Shown here: positions 9,601-18,043 of the stretch, in pieces | Layout: each line of letters starts with the position of its first letter | Position numbering within the stretch: position 1 is the first letter of the stretch | Assembly: GCF_900230285.1 (NCBI RefSeq) | Contig: NZ_OCNK01000002.1 | Location: 620,001 to 684,000, forward strand | DNA from: Blastococcus haudaquaticus | GTDB lineage: Bacteria; Actinomycetota; Actinomycetes; Mycobacteriales; Geodermatophilaceae | Reading direction: 5' to 3' | DNA: 64,000 nt | Position numbers and translations under genes: made by a program | Notes under the pieces: generated by a model | What the model saw: the letters and a program-made list of their open reading frames with translations, nothing else | What the model was told of the DNA's origin: nothing | Database searches by the model: none

Positions 9601-10680
9601 TCAGCCGGCGCTCGGTGCGGTGCCCGGCGCGGGGCACTCGCCGCCACGCTCGACGGCCAGCTCGAAGTGCCACATCTCGTTGCCGTACGTCTGGCAGAGG
9701 CCGTAGTCCGCCCCGTGCTGGGCCAGCCAGCTCATCGCGTCCGTGGGTCCGACGTCGACAGCGTCGCCCGTGACGTGGGCGGACTCGTCGGGACGGAGGA
9801 CCCACTCCCGCGCCGCCTCGACACTGCCGTACCGCTCCACCGCGGCGGCGAAGAGCGCCTGCTGGTAGGCAGCGCTGCGCCACCCGCTGGACACGTGGAA
9901 ATCGATCCGGTCGGCCGTCGCGTCGCGCGCCGCGTCCTGGACGGCGGTGCGCAGCGCGTCGTCGAGTCCGGTGATGGCCGGGACGTCGGCGAACGCCGAG
10001 AGCTCCTCGCCGTCGGCGACGTAGCCGTCCTCGACGGTCACCGCTCCCCCGGCCGGTGCGCCCGGAGCCGACGTACCGGCGAGGGCGGAGGAACCGGCGG
10101 ACGAGCACCCGACCGCGACGACGATGAGGCCGGGGACGGCGACCAGCGCGGGGTAGAGCCCCCGTCGTGGACGGCGCGCGCCGTCTCGCCGGGCCCGGTG
10201 CGAGGCAGCACGGACCACGGAGGTCAGCGCGACCCCGACCACCGCCCCGGCGGTGTTGGCGACGACGTCGACGGGGTCGGAGACCCGCCCGGGGAGCGCG
10301 AGCTGCGCCAGCTCGATCAGGACCGAGACCGTGACGCCGGAGGCCACCGGCAGCACGGTGCCGGAGCGCCGGAGGACGAGGGCGGCCAGCGCACCCACGG
10401 GCACGAAGAGCAGCGCGTTCGCCACGGCCTCGACCTGGGCCCGGTGCACCGTGCCGGGGAACGGCTCGGCCAGGGGCTCCGCCGCGGCCATCACCAGGGC
10501 CATCACGGTCCGGCGGCCGTCGGCGACGAACTCCACCGGACCGAGCGTGATGCCACCGACCGCGAGCAGCACAGCGACGACGGCCAGCACCAGCACGCCC
10601 GGACTCGAGGCGCTCGACCCGTCGTGGTCGTCGGGGCGCAGGATCACGCGGCTCCCGGACGGGTGGCGGGTGGTAGGCAT
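9601..10680 (-). CDS. VanZ-like membrane domain fused to VanY-like D-Ala-D-Ala carboxypeptidase
   Basis: A 359-residue fusion. Residues about 20-155 are VanZ-like, with three or four membrane segments and conserved ANALLFVPVGALAA and ELAQLALPGRVSDPVDVVAN. A further hydrophobic segment ending VGCSSAGS (about 175-198) could be a membrane anchor or lipobox-like site. Residues about 215-359 are an M15-type peptidase: SSGWRS, SAHVTGDAVDVG (zinc His and Asp, near 298) and MWHFE (zinc His, near 333). VanY trims the terminal D-Ala from peptidoglycan stems; VanZ gives teicoplanin tolerance. They are normally separate genes. ATG 10680 has GGAGGAG eight bases upstream. Confidence 0.88.
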   Translation of the reverse strand: MPTTRHPSGSRVILRPDDHDGSSASSPGVLVLAVVAVLLAVGGITLGPVEFVADGRRTVMALVMAAAEPLAEPFPGTVHRAQVEAVANALLFVPVGALAALVLRRSGTVLPVASGVTVSVLIELAQLALPGRVSDPVDVVANTAGAVVGVALTSVVRAASHRARRDGARRPRRGLYPALVAVPGLIVVAVGCSSAGSSALAGTSAPGAPAGGAVTVEDGYVADGEELSAFADVPAITGLDDALRTAVQDAARDATADRIDFHVSSGWRSAAYQQALFAAAVERYGSVEAAREWVLRPDESAHVTGDAVDVGPTDAMSWLAQHGADYGLCQTYGNEMWHFELAVERGGECPAPGTAPSAG

Positions 10681-10894
10681 GGGAGGACTCCTCCCCGCTC
10701 GGCAGAGCCGGTGCGGCATCGGGAACTGGTGGACCGATGCCAGTGCACGGGACCGGTGGTTGCACCGGCGTCTCCGATTTCGCATACACCCACGACATCC
10801 GGGCGCACCCGGCGCGGACTGCCCCTGTCGGCGGGCGCGATCCCCGCGCTGTCAGCGGCCGTGCGCCACCGGCCGTGGCGTTCGCCGCGTCACC

Positions 10895-12100
10895 TCACGT
10901 CCGCGGGGGGAACTCCACGAGCCGCACCGTCTCCGGCAGCGCCCTCAATGCGGCCAGCAGGGCGGGCGGCAGTGCGGCGTTCACGTCGGTCACGACGTAG
11001 CCGAGCTGCCCGCGGGTGGCGAGCACCTGACCGTCGACGTTCAGGCCGTGCTCGCCCACGAGGGCGTCGACGTTGGCGAGGACGCCGGGCACGTTGCGGT
11101 GCAGCAGCGCGAACCGGGCCGCCGAGGAGCCGTGCAGGGCCACCGCCGGCAGGTTGACGCTCAGCGTGGTCGTCCCGGTGCGGGTGAAGTCGGCCAGCTT
11201 GCCGGCGACGAACCGGCCGATGTCGTACTGCGCCTCCTGGGTCGACCCGCCGACGTGCGGGGTGAGGATGACGTTCGGCAGGCCCCGCAGCACGGAGCTG
11301 AACTCGTCACCCTGACTCTTCGGCTCGTCGGGGAAGACGTCGACGGCGGCACCGGCGATGTGGCCGCTGAGCACGTGCTCGCGGAGCGCCTCGTGGTCGA
11401 CGACGAACCCTCGGGACAGGTTCAGGAAGAGGCTGCGCCGGCGCATCCTGGCGAACTGCTCGGCGCCGAACATCCCGGCGTTGCCGGCGCGGCCGTCGAC
11501 GTGCAGGGTCACCGTCTCCGCTCGTTCCAGCAGTTCCTCGAGGCTGCCGCAGGGCTGCGCGTTGCCCAGGGCGAGCTTGTCCTCGAGGTCGTAGAACAGC
11601 ACCCGCATGCCCAGGGACTCGGCGAGCACCGACAGCTGGCTGCCGATGTTCCCGTAGCCGACGATGCCGAGAGTCCGCCCCCGGATCTCGTGGCTGCCGG
11701 TCGCCGACTTGTCCCAGACCCCTGCGTGCAGCGCGCGGTCCCGGTCGATCAACCGACGGGCCAGACTGATGATCTCGGCGATCGCCAGCTCCACGACGCT
11801 GCGGGTGTTGGAGTACGGCGCGTTGAAGACGGCGACACCGGCGCCGGCCGCCGCGGCGAGGTCGATCTGGTTGGTGCCGATGCAGAAGGCACCCACCGCC
11901 GCCAGGCCTGGCCGGCGCGCCAGCACGTCCGCGGTCACCTGCGTCTTCGACCGGATGCCCAGCAGGTCGACGCCGTCCAGCGCTGCGGTCAGGTCGTCCT
12001 CGTCCAGCGCACCGTGCACCGACTCGACCTCGAAGCCGGCCGAGGACAGGAGCTCGACGGCCACCGGGTCGATGTTCTCCAGCAGCAGAGCTGTGGGCAT
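10895..12100 (-). CDS. serA: D-3-phosphoglycerate dehydrogenase
   Basis: Catalyses the first step of serine biosynthesis, NAD-dependent oxidation of 3-phosphoglycerate. The 401-residue length and C-terminal ACT domain match the short E. coli-type SerA. The NAD motif GIVGYGNIGS is at 145-154, and the catalytic residues are Arg230 (NLSRGFVVD), Glu259 (FPDEP) and His282 (LTPHVGG). The ACT domain spans about 330-401 (RNVPGVLANVDALVGEHGLN) and suggests serine feedback inhibition. ATG 12100 is preceded by AAGGGGAG at five bases, which rules out the 17-residue longer form. Confidence 0.95.
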   Translation of the reverse strand: MPTALLLENIDPVAVELLSSAGFEVESVHGALDEDDLTAALDGVDLLGIRSKTQVTADVLARRPGLAAVGAFCIGTNQIDLAAAAGAGVAVFNAPYSNTRSVVELAIAEIISLARRLIDRDRALHAGVWDKSATGSHEIRGRTLGIVGYGNIGSQLSVLAESLGMRVLFYDLEDKLALGNAQPCGSLEELLERAETVTLHVDGRAGNAGMFGAEQFARMRRRSLFLNLSRGFVVDHEALREHVLSGHIAGAAVDVFPDEPKSQGDEFSSVLRGLPNVILTPHVGGSTQEAQYDIGRFVAGKLADFTRTGTTTLSVNLPAVALHGSSAARFALLHRNVPGVLANVDALVGEHGLNVDGQVLATRGQLGYVVTDVNAALPPALLAALRALPETVRLVEFPPRT

Positions 12101-12240
12101 GTCGCGCTCCCCTTCGTCCAGAAGCACGTCGCAGCCGAGCCTCTCCGCCATAGATTGTGGCGTACCGCGGAAAGCGGAGTCCTATCGGCAGCCGTCCGTG
12201 ACCGACAGCTCCCCCGACGCCGGAGCGCGGGCCGGCTCCG

Positions 12241-13302
12241 TCACGCGGCGCTCAGGGACAGCCAGGTGGCGACCATCAGGCCCGCGACGACCAGGCCGGA
12301 GAGCGCCAGCAGGAAGCGTTGGCCGGCCATCACCGCCACGAACTCGCGCAGGTAGGCGCTGGGCCAGTAGTAGAGGGCGGTGCGGCAGCCGATCGCCTGG
12401 GCGTCGATGCCGAGCGTCCGCGCCAGCATCGCCGCACGGGGGGCGTGGTAGTCGTTGGTGACCACCAGGTAGGGCTCCGGTATGCCGCGCCGGCGCAGCA
12501 GCTGCGCGCTGTAGCGCAGGTTCTCCTCCGTCGTCCGTGACCGGTCCTCGACCAGGACGTCGCTCGCCGCGACCCCGGTCCGTCGCAGCCACACCGCCAT
12601 CGCCTCCCCCTCGGGGTACGGCTCGTCGGCGCCCTGGCCGCCGCTGGCGACGATGGGGATCGTGCCGGCCCGCTCCGCGCGCTCCTCGACCGCGGCGACG
12701 GCCCGGCGCAGTCGCGCGGCGAGCAACGGCGGGACCTCTCCCCCGGCCAGGCCGGCTCCGAGCACGATCACGGCCCGGGCCGGAGCGCGCCGGGCCAGCC
12801 ATGCGTAGAGCGCGGTCTGCGTGACGAAGACCAGGAAGAGCAGGCCGATGCAGACCAGTGCCGCGAGCAGCCCGACGGCGACGGTGCCGGTCACCGGGTT
12901 CTCGTGCCGGACCAGCTCCAGCAGGACGACTGGCAGGACGATCGACGCCAGTCCGGTCAGCAGGGACAGCGCGTTCCCCAGGGAGCGGCTCTCCCGGCGC
13001 ACCATGAGGATCCCGTCGACGACCAGGAGAAGGGGCAGCAGCAGGAGGCCGAGCCCGATCACGCCCCACACCACCAGGGCGACGGCGTCGGCCAGCGTCT
13101 CCAGCACGCGGGACCGCGAGATCGAGATAGCGAGGAGACCGAGCAGGGTGTGCGCCGCGAGGACCGCGAGGAAGCCGTTGCGGAGCGAGCGTGGATCCCG
13201 CCTGAGCGACCACACCAGCGCTCCGGTCACGACGAGGGCACCGATGAGGGCGCCGAGGACCTGCCCGACGATTCCGGCCGTGGCGTCCACCTGCTGAGCC
13301 AA
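12241..13302 (-). CDS. YdcF-like (DUF218) membrane protein
   Basis: A 353-residue protein with about five N-terminal membrane segments (residues 10-165), a cytoplasmic DUF218 domain (RAVIVLGAGLAGGEVPPLLA, VASGGQGADEPYPEGEAM, RTTEENLRYSAQLL) and a terminal hydrophobic helix. DUF218/ElyC-like proteins act in envelope or cofactor metabolism, but the reaction is not established. The start is uncertain: the TTG at 13302 is three bases from GGAGG, and a GTG at 13290 is also in frame. It is divergent from the HdeD-lipase gene. Confidence 0.85.
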   Translation of the reverse strand: MAQQVDATAGIVGQVLGALIGALVVTGALVWSLRRDPRSLRNGFLAVLAAHTLLGLLAISISRSRVLETLADAVALVVWGVIGLGLLLLPLLLVVDGILMVRRESRSLGNALSLLTGLASIVLPVVLLELVRHENPVTGTVAVGLLAALVCIGLLFLVFVTQTALYAWLARRAPARAVIVLGAGLAGGEVPPLLAARLRRAVAAVEERAERAGTIPIVASGGQGADEPYPEGEAMAVWLRRTGVAASDVLVEDRSRTTEENLRYSAQLLRRRGIPEPYLVVTNDYHAPRAAMLARTLGIDAQAIGCRTALYYWPSAYLREFVAVMAGQRFLLALSGLVVAGLMVATWLSLSAA

Positions 13303-13359
13303 TCACCTCCGGCGAGCGTGCGGGCCGCCGGGCGGTCAGCACCGTCCTGAGCAGGTAAG

Positions 13360-13365
13360 TACGGT
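13360..13365 (+). promoter_or_regulatory. -10 element of a leaderless transcript
   Basis: TACGGT ends seven bases before ATG 13373, placing the transcription start on or next to the start codon. No ribosome-binding site precedes this ATG. Confidence 0.5.
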
Positions 13366-13372
13366 CCTGGGC

Positions 13373-15175
13373 ATGCCGACCCGCACGCCCTACCGCCGGC
13401 TGAGCCGGCGGATCCGGGCGCTGCCGGGACTCCTGGCCCGAGCGCCGTGGTGGGTGCTGGTGGTCGTCGGGGCAGTCACGACGGCGCTGGGCGTGGTCCT
13501 CGCCGTCCGACCACTGAGCTCGCTCACCGTCCTGGGCGTCTACACCGGCGTCAGCTGCATCCTGGCGGGGCTGGGCGACCTGATCGCGCGCCGCGACGGC
13601 AGCGGGAGGCTCGCACTCGTCGCCGGGATCGGCTGGGTCCTCGCGGGGGTGGCCGTACTCGCCTGGCTGGGTCGCAGCCTGGAGCTGCTCGGCCCGTCCG
13701 TGGCCGCGCTGCTGATCGCCTCCGGTGCCGTCCGGCTCCTCGACCTGCGCCGTGGGATGACCGCCGACCGGGTGCTGGGGGCCGCGTTCGGGCTCTCGGA
13801 GATCGCGTTCGGCGTGGTCGCGTTCGCGTGGCCGGACGCCACCCTGCTGGTCGTCGCGCTCCTCTTCGGGGTCCGTACCGCGGGGTTCGGTCTGTCGCTG
13901 GTCTGGCGGGGAATCGCCGCACGGCGCGGCTCGTCGGACACCACGACCCCGACAGCTCTGCACGGCAGGCCACGCGCCGTGCGCTGGGCGGCCGCGGGCG
14001 TCGTGCTGCTCGTGGCGGGCGCGACGCTGGTCGTCAGCGAGCAGTTCCGCCGTGGGATACCGGTGCTCGACGGGTTCTACGACGCGCCGGACGTCGTCCC
14101 CGACGACCCCGGTCAGCTGCTGCGCGCCGAGCGGTACGAGGGTGATCTGCCGGAGGGGCTGACGGCCCAGCGCATCCTCTACACGACGACGGCGGACGAC
14201 GGCGTCCCCGGCCTGGCCAGCGCCGTGATCGCCGTACCGGCCGAGCCGACCGGCCGTCCCACGCCGCTGATCGCCTGGGCGCACGGAACCGTCGGGGTCG
14301 CACGGGCGTGCGCACCCAGCCTGGGGCGCGACGCCATCTCCACCGAGGGGATGCCGGCCATGGACGCCCTGGCCCGCAACGGGTGGGGCATGGTCGCCAC
14401 GGACTACATCGGCCAAGGCACCGAGGGGACCTTCCCCTACCTGGTCGGGCAGGGCGAGGGGCGGTCGGTCCTCGACGCCGTCCGTGCTGCGCATCAGCTC
14501 CCCGACCTGGACCTCGCCCCGGAGACCGTCATCTGGGGTCACTCCCAGGGCGGGCACGCCGCGCTGTGGGCCGGTCAGCTCGCGCCGACGTACGCGCCCG
14601 ACGTCGAGGTCGTCGGGACCGCGGCGCTGTCCGCGGCGAGCGACCCGCTGGGCATGGCCGAGCTCGTCACGTCGCACCCCGGTGCGCTGGGAGCCAGCCT
14701 GGGGATCTCTTTCGTGCTGGCCGCCTACGCCCGGACCTACCCGGACATCTCCCTCGACGACGTCCACCCGGCGGCGCGGACACTGGTGGAGGAAGCCGCG
14801 GCCCGGTGCACCAGTGAGCCCGGCACCATCCTCACCATCCTCACCGGCGTCGCCGTCTCCAGGGACACCCCGATCCTCGTGGCCGACCCGGCCACCGGAG
14901 CGGTGGGCCGGCGACTGCGGGAGAACATCCCCCTGGGGCCGTGGCCCGCCCCGCTGTTCGTGGCACAGGGCACGACCGACGAGGTGATCGCCGCGCGCCT
15001 GCAGGACGACTACGTGGCCCGGCTCTGCGCGGCCGGCCGGCCGCTGCTCTACACGCGGTACGAAGGAAGGTCGCACATGGGCATCCTCGAGGCGGACTCA
15101 CCGCTCAACGCCGATCTGGAGCAGTGGACGGCGGATCGGCTCGACGGCCTCCCGCAGGAGGACACGTGTCCGTGA
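13373..15175 (+). CDS. HdeD (DUF308)-like membrane domain fused to secretory-lipase domain
   Basis: A 600-residue fusion. Residues about 25-185 hold six hydrophobic segments typical of HdeD/DUF308 (LVVVGAVTTALGVVLAV, then LVAGIGWVLAGVAVLAWLG). A further membrane segment (about 205-222) leads to an extracytoplasmic alpha/beta hydrolase of the secretory lipase family: YTTTADDGVPGLASAVIAVP, HGTVGVARACAPS, and the nucleophile elbow GHSQGG with Ser near 391. The acid and His are probably in AQGTTDEVI and SHMGIL. It is predicted to hydrolyse lipid or ester substrates at the outer membrane face. The stop overlaps the start of the PAP2 gene, so the two are translationally coupled. Confidence 0.87.
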   Translation: MPTRTPYRRLSRRIRALPGLLARAPWWVLVVVGAVTTALGVVLAVRPLSSLTVLGVYTGVSCILAGLGDLIARRDGSGRLALVAGIGWVLAGVAVLAWLGRSLELLGPSVAALLIASGAVRLLDLRRGMTADRVLGAAFGLSEIAFGVVAFAWPDATLLVVALLFGVRTAGFGLSLVWRGIAARRGSSDTTTPTALHGRPRAVRWAAAGVVLLVAGATLVVSEQFRRGIPVLDGFYDAPDVVPDDPGQLLRAERYEGDLPEGLTAQRILYTTTADDGVPGLASAVIAVPAEPTGRPTPLIAWAHGTVGVARACAPSLGRDAISTEGMPAMDALARNGWGMVATDYIGQGTEGTFPYLVGQGEGRSVLDAVRAAHQLPDLDLAPETVIWGHSQGGHAALWAGQLAPTYAPDVEVVGTAALSAASDPLGMAELVTSHPGALGASLGISFVLAAYARTYPDISLDDVHPAARTLVEEAAARCTSEPGTILTILTGVAVSRDTPILVADPATGAVGRRLRENIPLGPWPAPLFVAQGTTDEVIAARLQDDYVARLCAAGRPLLYTRYEGRSHMGILEADSPLNADLEQWTADRLDGLPQEDTCP

Positions 15176-16149
15176 CGGCCGGGGCATCGGACGACGGGAC
15201 CGCACGTCCGTCGGGCGGCACGAACCCGTCTCCTCGCCGATGGTGGGTGATCGCTGCGGTTGCCGCCGTCCTGTTCGCGGCCACGTACTGGACGGCCGTG
15301 TGGACCGTGACCGGGCAGCGCATCGAGAACGGCGCGCTGCGGGGTGCCGACCAGGCGTCGGAGGCGGCCCGTCTCGCCGCGTCGGACGAGCTGTCGTGGA
15401 TCACCCTGTCCTCGTTCGCCGTGCTCTGCGCGGTCCTCGTGCTGGCCGCCTGGTACCGCGGCGGGCTGCGGGTGGCCGTCGGCGTGGGGGTGATCCTGGC
15501 GGGATCGACCGCGGTCACGCAGACGCTGAAGCGGGTCGTCCTCCCCCGCCCGGACCTCGTCCCGGTCACCGGCGAGTACACCCACAACAGCTTCCCCAGC
15601 GGGCACACGACGATCGCCATGTCCCTGCTGTTCGCGCTGCTCATCGTGGTGCCGCACCGCTGGCGCGGGGTCGCCGTGGCCGTCGGAGCCGCCTTCGCCG
15701 TGGCGATCGGCGCCCAGACGGTCACCGCGAAGTGGCACCGCCTCAGCGACACCGTCGGCGCCGACCTGGTCGCGCTCGCCGTCACGTGCCTCGTCCTCGC
15801 CTGGCTGGCGCGAACCGGGTCGCTGCGACGGGCGCCCCGGCACCGACGGCTCGTGGACCGGACGATCGGTGCGGCATTCACGGCCGTCACCGCGCTCTCC
15901 CTGGTGACCGGAGGCCTCGTCCTGGTCCTGGGCGAGGTCCCCGTGGCCCCGGACCCGGTGCTGGACTACAACGTGTACCTCGCCTCGCACAGCCTGGCGC
16001 TGGCCGGCTCGTGCCTGGCCGCCCTCGTCGCATGGAGCAGCCTGCGCCGGCTCGAGGTGACGCCTCGCGCTGCGACGCAGGCAGGAAGCGCCGCCGCCCG
16101 TCCCGATCGGGCCGGCGAGCCAGGAGACGGCGCCCGGCGCGTGGGCTGA
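15166..16149 (+). CDS. PAP2-family membrane phosphatase
   Basis: A 327-residue membrane phosphatase. The three PAP2 motifs are visible: KRVVLPRP beginning at about Lys122, PSGHT near 144-148, and HRLSDTVGAD with His near 191. This family removes phosphate from lipid phosphates such as phosphatidate or undecaprenyl diphosphate. About six hydrophobic helices are present. GTG 15166 has GGAGG four bases upstream and overlaps the lipase stop by ten bases; a second GTG at 15172 is less well spaced. Coupling with a lipase suggests phospholipid turnover, which is inference. Confidence 0.9.
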   Translation: MSVTAGASDDGTARPSGGTNPSPRRWWVIAAVAAVLFAATYWTAVWTVTGQRIENGALRGADQASEAARLAASDELSWITLSSFAVLCAVLVLAAWYRGGLRVAVGVGVILAGSTAVTQTLKRVVLPRPDLVPVTGEYTHNSFPSGHTTIAMSLLFALLIVVPHRWRGVAVAVGAAFAVAIGAQTVTAKWHRLSDTVGADLVALAVTCLVLAWLARTGSLRRAPRHRRLVDRTIGAAFTAVTALSLVTGGLVLVLGEVPVAPDPVLDYNVYLASHSLALAGSCLAALVAWSSLRRLEVTPRAATQAGSAAARPDRAGEPGDGARRVG

Positions 16150-16209
16150 GGCCGAGCTCGAGCTGTCCTGGGCCTGGCGCTGCCGGAGGCCTCGGCGGTG
16201 AGGCCTGCC

Positions 16210-16215
16210 TACGCT
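16210..16215 (+). promoter_or_regulatory. -10 element of a leaderless transcript
   Basis: TACGCT ends six bases before GTG 16222 and supports that GTG as a leaderless start of the zinc-ribbon gene. Confidence 0.45.
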
Positions 16216-16221
16216 GGGCGC

Positions 16222-16425
16222 GTGTTCTTCCTCTTCGGGTTCGGCACCAAGCAGCAGGACCTCGGTCCGGGTGACGTCCGCCCGTGCCCGCGCTGCGGCA
16301 ACACCTCGCAGTGGACGCGGATGCGGCAGTTCCGGCAGCTCTCCGTGTTCTTCGTGCCGGTCGCCCGGTGGAGGCGGCGGCAGTTCGAGGTCTGCGGCAT
16401 CTGCGGCAACGCCATCGAGGTGTGA
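16222..16425 (+). CDS. Small zinc-ribbon protein
   Basis: A 67-residue protein beginning FFLFGFGTKQQDLG, followed by CPRC at about 26-29 and CGIC near 59-62, which would bind one zinc. The middle (RQFRQLSVFFVPVARWRRRQ) is basic and aromatic. Small proteins of this type are common in actinobacteria but have no assigned function. GTG 16222 is preferred over an in-frame GTG at 16198 because of the -10-like TACGCT six bases upstream. A frameshifted second copy lies 246 bases downstream. Confidence 0.8.
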   Translation: MFFLFGFGTKQQDLGPGDVRPCPRCGNTSQWTRMRQFRQLSVFFVPVARWRRRQFEVCGICGNAIEV

Positions 16426-16459
16426 GCACAGACGCACCCCCGACCGCTCCGAGCACCCC

Positions 16460-16625
16460 CAGCCTGACTCGCGCGCGAGCCGTCGGATCACCCGCGTCGG
16501 CGGTCCCGAGGTCCTCGAGGTCGAGGACCCTCGCCTGGCCGGAGGCCGGTCCTGGCCAGCAGCTCTACGGCGTCTCGACCGCCGGTGTGAACGACCCCCG
16601 TCACCCACCACCGGCGTGCGATTGA
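16460..16625 (+). repeat. Decayed 5' stub A of the quinone oxidoreductase gene
   Basis: This copy matches the promoter and first 45 codons of the gene at 46185. The -10 reads CAGCCT instead of TAGCCT, the start codon has become GCG (16473-16475), and one base is missing a few codons in (at about 16485), before the conserved GGPEVL region. The later CTCTACGGCGTCTCGACC and CACCCACCACCGG segments are clear. Similarity ends at the same point as in the other copies, and a TGA follows. Non-functional. Confidence 0.8.
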
Positions 16626-16670
16626 CCTGACCTGCGGGTCCGGTCCGCGAACGCTCCTGAGCTGGCTCGG

Positions 16671-16880
16671 CGATCTTCCTCTTTCGGCTTCGGCTTCGGC
16701 ACCACGCAACAGGACCTCGGCCCCGAGGAGGTCCGGACCAGCCCACCCTGTGACAACACGTCCCAGTGGACGCGGATCCGGCAGTTCAGTCAGTTCTCGG
16801 TGTTGTTCTCCGGTTCGTGCGAAGGAAGCCTTGGCAGCTCGAGATCCGCGGCATCTGCGGCGCCGCCGGTCGAGGTCTGA
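16671..16880 (+). pseudogene. Frameshifted duplicate of the zinc-ribbon gene
   Basis: The sequence repeats the zinc-ribbon gene of 16222: FGFGTTQQDLGPEEV and NTSQWTRIRQF are readable in one frame, LEIRGICGA in another, and the terminal VEV returns to the first. The first CPRC has become SPPC, the start region is altered and at least two frameshifts are present. With stub A before it and stub B after it, this looks like a duplicated zinc-ribbon/stub unit. Confidence 0.8.
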
Positions 16881-16912
16881 GGCGCTCACGCGACGCGACC
16901 GGGCGGGCCGCC

Positions 16913-17416
16913 TCAGCCGCCCGGCTGCCGACCGCCCGCTCCCACGGGGACCGCTGATTCAGCCGGCCGACCACGCCTTGCCGACCGTGCCACCCGGTAC
17001 ACGATCGCCGCCTGCAGCGCGTAGACCGCGGCCATCGCGACGAAGAGCGCCGAGAGCGCGACCCACTGGCCAGCGCTCAACGGTCCGACCGCCTCGAGGT
17101 CCGTCTGCGCGATGCCGGTGGCCTGCACGGGGATGGCGACCGCGCCGGCGCCGAAGACGAACATCGGCCAGCGAGCCCGGCTCCACGCGAGCGCGACCGC
17201 ACCCGGCGTGAGGAAGGCGACGTAGAAGAGCGCGATGAACGCCAGGCCGCTCCAGGTGAACGTCGGGGTTCCTTCGGCGACGACCACGATGACGCGCATC
17301 AGCGCCCGGGTGAGTACAGCCCCCAGCAGTCCGCCGAGCAGCGCCGCTGCAACCCCTCGGGCGAGAGCCCGCACCGACCGCTGCCCACCCATCCCCGACT
17401 CTCCGTCGACCTCCAT
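16913..17416 (-). CDS. Hypothetical membrane protein
   Basis: A 167-residue protein with four likely membrane helices: ARGVAAALLGGLLGAVLTRALM, GLAFIALFYVAFLTPGAVAL, WPMFVFGAGAVAIPVQATG and WVALSALFVAMAAVYALQAA. The C-terminus is polar and basic. I recognise no family. ATG 17416 has a TAGCGT twelve bases upstream and no ribosome site. ATG 17392, eight codons in, has GGAGAG six bases upstream and may be the true start. The gene separates the zinc-ribbon pseudogene from stub B. Confidence 0.7.
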   Translation of the reverse strand: MEVDGESGMGGQRSVRALARGVAAALLGGLLGAVLTRALMRVIVVVAEGTPTFTWSGLAFIALFYVAFLTPGAVALAWSRARWPMFVFGAGAVAIPVQATGIAQTDLEAVGPLSAGQWVALSALFVAMAAVYALQAAIVYRVARSARRGRPAESAVPVGAGGRQPGG

Positions 17417-17500
17417 GGCCGATGGACGCTAGGGGAGATCGGGGCGCCGGAGGGTGCCCTGACGCGCGGGACTTTTGCGCCGGGCACCTCACCTGGCGGG

Positions 17501-17653
17501 AAGCGTGCTGTGCAGATCAACCGTTTCGGCGGTCCCGAGGTCCTCGACGTCGTCGACGTCCCCGAGCCGGAGGCGGGCCCCGGACAGCTCTACGACGTCT
17601 CGACCGCCGGCGTGAACTACGCCGACACCCACCAGGGCCCGTCGGTCAACTGA
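17501..17653 (+). repeat. Stub B: 50-codon copy of the quinone oxidoreductase 5' end, start codon lost
   Basis: The frame is open from 17501 to a TGA at 17651, reading KRAVQINRFGGPEVLDVVDV and ending AGVNYADTHQGPSVN. The start codon is AAG; a GTG four codons in could replace it. The -10 position holds TCACCT, a weak match to TAGCCT. Similarity to the parent ends at the DTHQ codons. Probably dead, but the frame is intact. Confidence 0.8.
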
Positions 17654-17680
17654 GCTGACGAGCGCTGGACGGGCCGAAGG

Positions 17681-18043
17681 TCACGACTGAGGCGCGGGTT
17701 GGTCAGCCGAGGGCACGAGTCCGAGTTCGATCTTGTTCATGGTGTCCGCAAATGCCTCGGAGATGTCGATGCCGAGGCGGTCGGCGATGACGATCACCCA
17801 CCACAACGACTCGGACAGCTTGTGTGCCAGCTGCGCATCGACGTCGCCGTCGATGTCCCAGGTCCCCTCATGGGCCAGGATCAGTCGACCCACTGTGCCG
17901 ACGTCGTAGCTGAAGCCCAGCATGAGCTCCTGGAGCGTCCACACCTGGCCGTTCAGTCGTCGTTCGATGGCCTCGTAGAGGGCCCGAACCTCCATCGCCC
18001 GATGGCGTGCGGGCTCGAGATCGACCTGTCCGGGCTGGCTCAC
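17681..18043 (-). CDS. MazG-like nucleotide pyrophosphohydrolase domain protein
   Basis: A 120-residue all-helical protein. The C-terminal half, QLAHKLSESLWWVIVIADRL then GIDISEAFADTMNKIE, resembles the second helix pair of MazG-like dNTP pyrophosphatases, where an ELGDVLWY-type motif binds magnesium. Here the acidic residues are only partly kept (HKLSESLWW), so activity is uncertain. The GTG start at 18043 overlaps the stop of the XRE gene as GTGA, indicating translational coupling. It is the last gene of the SnoaL-XRE-MazG-like unit. Confidence 0.65.
   Translation of the reverse strand: MSQPGQVDLEPARHRAMEVRALYEAIERRLNGQVWTLQELMLGFSYDVGTVGRLILAHEGTWDIDGDVDAQLAHKLSESLWWVIVIADRLGIDISEAFADTMNKIELGLVPSADQPAPQS

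Noticed and set aside
12182-15076. A 964-codon open frame on the minus strand across several genes
   Set aside because: It lies opposite the YdcF and HdeD-lipase genes, is Arg/Gly/His-rich with no domain, and is a by-product of high GC.
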